A stretch of DNA of 64,000 nt from Amycolatopsis sp. WQ 127309. GTDB lineage: Bacteria; Actinomycetota; Actinomycetes; Mycobacteriales; Pseudonocardiaceae. The stretch is from NCBI RefSeq assembly GCF_023023025.1, contig NZ_CP095481.1, positions 10,925,001 through 10,989,000 on the forward strand, given 5' to 3'. The notes beneath the pieces are model-generated. The model was not told where the DNA came from and ran no database searches. It worked only from the letters and a program-made list of their open reading frames with translations. This document shows, piece after piece, positions 61,386 through 64,000 of the stretch. Each line of letters begins with the position of its first letter. Position 1 is the stretch's first letter. A program made the translations under genes and the position numbers.

Positions 61386-62570
61386 ATGCCCGCCGCTCTG
61401 CTCGCACTGGCGATCAGCGCTTTCGGGATCGGCACCACCGAGTTCGTGATCATGGGCCTGCTGCCCGAGGTCGCGGGCGACTTCGGGGTCTCGATCCCTT
61501 CCGCCGGCCTGCTCATCTCGGGCTACGCGCTCGGCGTCGTCGTCGGTGCTCCCGTGCTCACCGCGCTCGCCTCGCGGGTGCCGCGCAAGACCGTGCTCGT
61601 CGCGCTGATGGGCCTGTTCATCGCGGGGAACGTGCTCTCGGCGCTGGCCCCGAGCTACGGCCTGCTGATGACCGGCCGGGTGGTCGCCGCCCTGGCGCAC
61701 GGCGCGTTCTTCGGCGTCGGCTCGGTCGTCGCCGCCTCGCTCGTCGCCCCGGCCAAGCAGGCCGGCGCCATCGCGCTGATGTTCACCGGCCTGACCGTGG
61801 CGAACGTCCTCGGCGTGCCCGCCGGCACCGCGCTCGGCCAGGCCTTCGGCTGGCGCTCGACGTTCTGGGTGGTCAGCGCCCTGGGCGTGGCCGGCGCGAT
61901 CGGCATCCTGGCGCTCGTGCCGCACCAGCGGCCCGCCCCGGGCGCGGGCCTGCGCGGCGAGCTCGCCGTGTTCCGGCGCCCGCAGGTGTGGCTCGCGCTG
62001 CTGACGACGGCCCTCGGCTTCGCCGGGGTGTTCGCGTCCTTCACCTACATCGCACCGATGATGACCGAGGTCGCCGGCTTCTCCAGCGGCGCCGTCACCT
62101 GGCTGCTCGTGCTTTTCGGCGCCGGCCTGTTCGCCGGCAACCTGCTCGGCGGCAAGGCCGCGGACCGCAAGCTGATGCCCAGCCTGTACGTCATCCTCGC
62201 CGCGCTGGCCCTGGTGCTCACGGCGTTCGTGTTCACCGCGCACGCGCAGGTGCCGGCCGCGATCACCATCGTGCTGTTCGGCGCGGCCGGCTTCGCGACC
62301 GTGCCGCCGCTGCAGGCCCGCGTGATGGCCAAGGCCGAAGGCGCTCCGGCGCTGGCCTCGGCCGCGAACATCGCCGCGTTCAACCTCGGCAACGCCGGCG
62401 GCGCGTGGCTCGGCGGCCAGGCCATCGAGGCCGGCCTCGGCTACACCGCCCCCAGCTGGATCGGCGCCCTGCTCGCCGCGGCCGGCCTGGCCATGGCGCT
62501 CGTCTCCGGCCTGCTCGACCGCAAGTCCCGGGTTGGTTTCGCACCCGGGGAACGGGTACTCGCCCGATGA
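61386..62570 (+). CDS. MFS exporter of the DHA1 type (Cmx/AraJ-like)
   Basis: 394 residues, 12 helices. The opening LALAISAFGIGTTEFVIMGL and the motif-C segment ANVLGVPAGTALGQAFGWRS are characteristic of AraJ/Cmx-type drug or sugar efflux proteins. GRVVAALAHGAFFGVGSVVA is also typical. GAAGGA precedes the ATG at 61386. Probably induced through the divergent MarR. An aldo-keto reductase follows after 23 bases in the same operon. Confidence 0.9.
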   Translation: MPAALLALAISAFGIGTTEFVIMGLLPEVAGDFGVSIPSAGLLISGYALGVVVGAPVLTALASRVPRKTVLVALMGLFIAGNVLSALAPSYGLLMTGRVVAALAHGAFFGVGSVVAASLVAPAKQAGAIALMFTGLTVANVLGVPAGTALGQAFGWRSTFWVVSALGVAGAIGILALVPHQRPAPGAGLRGELAVFRRPQVWLALLTTALGFAGVFASFTYIAPMMTEVAGFSSGAVTWLLVLFGAGLFAGNLLGGKAADRKLMPSLYVILAALALVLTAFVFTAHAQVPAAITIVLFGAAGFATVPPLQARVMAKAEGAPALASAANIAAFNLGNAGGAWLGGQAIEAGLGYTAPSWIGALLAAAGLAMALVSGLLDRKSRVGFAPGERVLAR

Positions 62571-62593
62571 ACCACCCACCGAAAGGAACCTTC

Positions 62594-63427
62594 GTGACCA
62601 GCGTGCCCGTGATCGAACTCAACAACGGCGTCCGGATGCCGCAGCTCGGCTTCGGCGTCTTCCAGGTCCCGGACGCCGAGACCAAGGCCGCGGTGCAGGC
62701 CGCGCTCGAGGCGGGTTACCGCAGCATCGACACCGCCGCCGTCTACGGCAACGAGGCCGGCGTCGGCCAGGCGCTCGCCGAGTCCGGCGTCGCCCGGGAC
62801 GAGCTGTTCATCACCACCAAGCTGTGGAACTCCGCCCAGGGCTACGACGCGACGCTCGAGGCGTTCGACGCCAGCATGCGGAAGCTGGGGCTGGAGCAGC
62901 TGGACCTGTACCTGATCCACTGGCCGACGCCCGAGCGCGACAAGTACCTCGACACCTGGAAGGCGTTCGAGAAGCTCCACGCCGACGGCCGCGTCCGCGC
63001 GATCGGCGTGTCCAACTTCCAGCCCGCGCACCTCGAGCGGCTGCTCGAGCACGCCGAGGTACCCCCGGCGCTCAACCAGGTCGAACTGCACCCGTACCTG
63101 CAGCAGCGGGAGGTCCGCGAGTTCGACGCGAAGCACGGCATCGCGACCGAAGCCTGGAGCCCGCTCGCCAAGGGCGGCTCGCTGCTGGGCGACCCGATCG
63201 TCGCGGAACTGGCGGTCAAGCACAGCCGCACACCCGCGCAGATCGTGCTGCGCTGGCACCTGCAGCTGGGCAACGTGGTGATCCCGAAGTCCGTTACTCC
63301 GTCACGGATCCAGGAAAACTTTGACCTGTTCGAGTTCACCCTCACGGAGGAGGAAGTGGAGTCGCTGACGCCGCTGAACCGCGACGAGCGCACCGGTCCG
63401 GACCCGGACACCTTCAACGCCGCCTGA
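62594..63427 (+). CDS. Aldo-keto reductase (2,5-diketo-gluconate reductase type)
   Basis: 277 residues from the GTG at 62594, which has AAAGGA upstream. An ATG at 62567 overlapping the MFS stop is an alternative. AKR motifs are complete: YRSIDTAAVYGNEAGVGQAL with catalytic Asp and Tyr, LFITTKLWN with Lys, LYLIHWPTP with His, and the NADPH tail VIPKSVTPSRIQENFDLF. It reduces aldehydes or ketones in the cytoplasm. Co-operonic with the exporter, so it may detoxify reactive carbonyls. Confidence 0.93.
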   Translation: MTSVPVIELNNGVRMPQLGFGVFQVPDAETKAAVQAALEAGYRSIDTAAVYGNEAGVGQALAESGVARDELFITTKLWNSAQGYDATLEAFDASMRKLGLEQLDLYLIHWPTPERDKYLDTWKAFEKLHADGRVRAIGVSNFQPAHLERLLEHAEVPPALNQVELHPYLQQREVREFDAKHGIATEAWSPLAKGGSLLGDPIVAELAVKHSRTPAQIVLRWHLQLGNVVIPKSVTPSRIQENFDLFEFTLTEEEVESLTPLNRDERTGPDPDTFNAA

Positions 63428-63438
63428 TCTTTTTCACC

Positions 63439-63476
63439 CCGAGCCCGGCACTTTCACGGGAAAGTGCCGGGCTCGG
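63439..63476. terminator. Perfect 16-bp bidirectional terminator
   Basis: CCGAGCCCGGCACTTT (63439-63454) pairs exactly with 63461-63476 around CACGGG. It lies between the convergent aldo-keto reductase and methyltransferase genes and carries A/T bases at the loop side. Confidence 0.88.
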
Positions 63477-64000
63477 TCACAGCTTGCGGGCGACGCCGCC
63501 CAGCGTCAGGAAGTTCAATTCGCTCAACGGGTGGATGCGCGGGCCGTCCGGCCACCATTCGTGCAGGTAGACCAATCCCGGCCGGAGCGGTTCGAGGCCG
63601 TCGAAGAACGACGCGATCTGCTCCCGCGACCGGTGGACGCTGCCCAGCCCGGTGCCCTGGAAACTGGTCTCCAGCAACCGCGCCAATTCCTGGCGCGGCG
63701 AGTCCTCTTCCGGGTCGAAGTTGTGCGTGAGCAGCAGGTACGACCCGGGCGCGAGCGCCGCGACGTACTCCGAGACGATCTTCTTCGCCCGGTCGTAGTC
63801 GTCGATGTGGTGCACGATCGACGTCAGGATCAGCGCCACCGGCCGGGAGAAGTCCAGATGCTCCCGGACGACCGGGTCGGCGAGGGTCTCCGCCGGCTTC
63901 GTCAGGTCCGCGCCCGTGACGTGGGTGAGGTAGTTCTCCTCCAGCAAAGCACGCCCGTGCACCTGCACGACCGGGTCGATGTCGACGTACACCACCTGCG
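63477..64000 (-). CDS. SAM-dependent methyltransferase, DUF574 family (5' end outside window)
   Basis: About 174 C-terminal residues are visible. The segment VVYVDIDPVVQVHGRALLEE is the acidic loop after beta strand 2 that binds the ribose of S-adenosylmethionine. ADLTKPAETLAD, the LILTSIVHHIDD strand and PGSYLLLTHNFDPEE follow. The C-terminal FFDGLEPLRPGLVYLHEWWP is typical of the actinobacterial DUF574 family. Substrate unknown. The N-terminus with the glycine-rich SAM motif is off the right edge. Confidence 0.87.
   Translation of the reverse strand, partial: QVVYVDIDPVVQVHGRALLEENYLTHVTGADLTKPAETLADPVVREHLDFSRPVALILTSIVHHIDDYDRAKKIVSEYVAALAPGSYLLLTHNFDPEEDSPRQELARLLETSFQGTGLGSVHRSREQIASFFDGLEPLRPGLVYLHEWWPDGPRIHPLSELNFLTLGGVARKL

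Overview
The window is a high-GC actinobacterial chromosome segment. The clpP1-clpP2 and tig order, the gene families and the style of intergenic hairpins suggest a Pseudonocardiales organism, probably Amycolatopsis or a close relative. That assignment is an inference from gene content, not a measured identity. Almost every gene has a strong third-position GC bias, so long spurious frames occur opposite most real genes.

Layout. 1-2.6 kb: core proteostasis genes (clpP2 cut by the window edge, clpP1, tig). 2.7-5.5 kb: a TetR regulator divergent from a three-domain membrane di-iron desaturase/hydroxylase fused to its own flavin and 2Fe-2S reductase. 5.5-10.5 kb: a membrane-anchored surface protein, an orphan histidine kinase, a GT39 membrane glycosyltransferase and a GNAT. 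10.5-19 kb: an accessory region. It holds an XRE regulator coupled to a glycosyltransferase and two sets of small genes that look like transfer-leader genes of actinomycete integrative conjugative elements. Between those sets lies a compact opposite-strand operon: XRE-toroid regulator, cupin-like protein, dCTP-deaminase-like protein, ThiL/AIR-synthase-like kinase. 19-25 kb: GT2-GtrA plus a second GT39, a SARP regulator, a PP2C phosphatase and small proteins. Phased CACAG-N6 repeats (11-bp period) precede the surface protein, the kinase, both glycosyltransferase units and the SARP/PP2C pair, which suggests one regulon.

25-42.7 kb: a TetR beside a decayed MFS exporter, a secreted GH92 mannosidase, an amidohydrolase, a TetR-ABC exporter operon, a large secreted subtilase, a secreted GH99-CBM32 endomannosidase, a ROK regulator divergent from xylose isomerase, and a protein that closely resembles halohydrin dehalogenases. 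42.8-60.4 kb, all on the minus strand: a ROK regulator, sugar ABC importer and Gfo/Idh oxidoreductase run directly into an Ebo-type metabolite-traffic cluster. That cluster contains inositol-phosphate synthase, a UbiA prenyltransferase, a TIM-barrel isomerase, EboA, a TatD-like EboB, EboE, a phosphodiesterase-like EboF and a second isomerase. Start and stop codons overlap at most junctions. A very large secreted ThuA/glucose-dehydrogenase/PKD/CBM6 protein follows. 60.8-64 kb: MarR, MFS exporter, aldo-keto reductase and a partial methyltransferase.

The best candidates for something undescribed are the palindrome-controlled XRE-toroid/cupin/dCTP-deaminase/ThiL operon at 13,962-17,689, the CACAG regulon, and the importer-linked Ebo cluster. 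There is no rRNA, no convincing tRNA and no CRISPR array, and I found no integrase or transposase.
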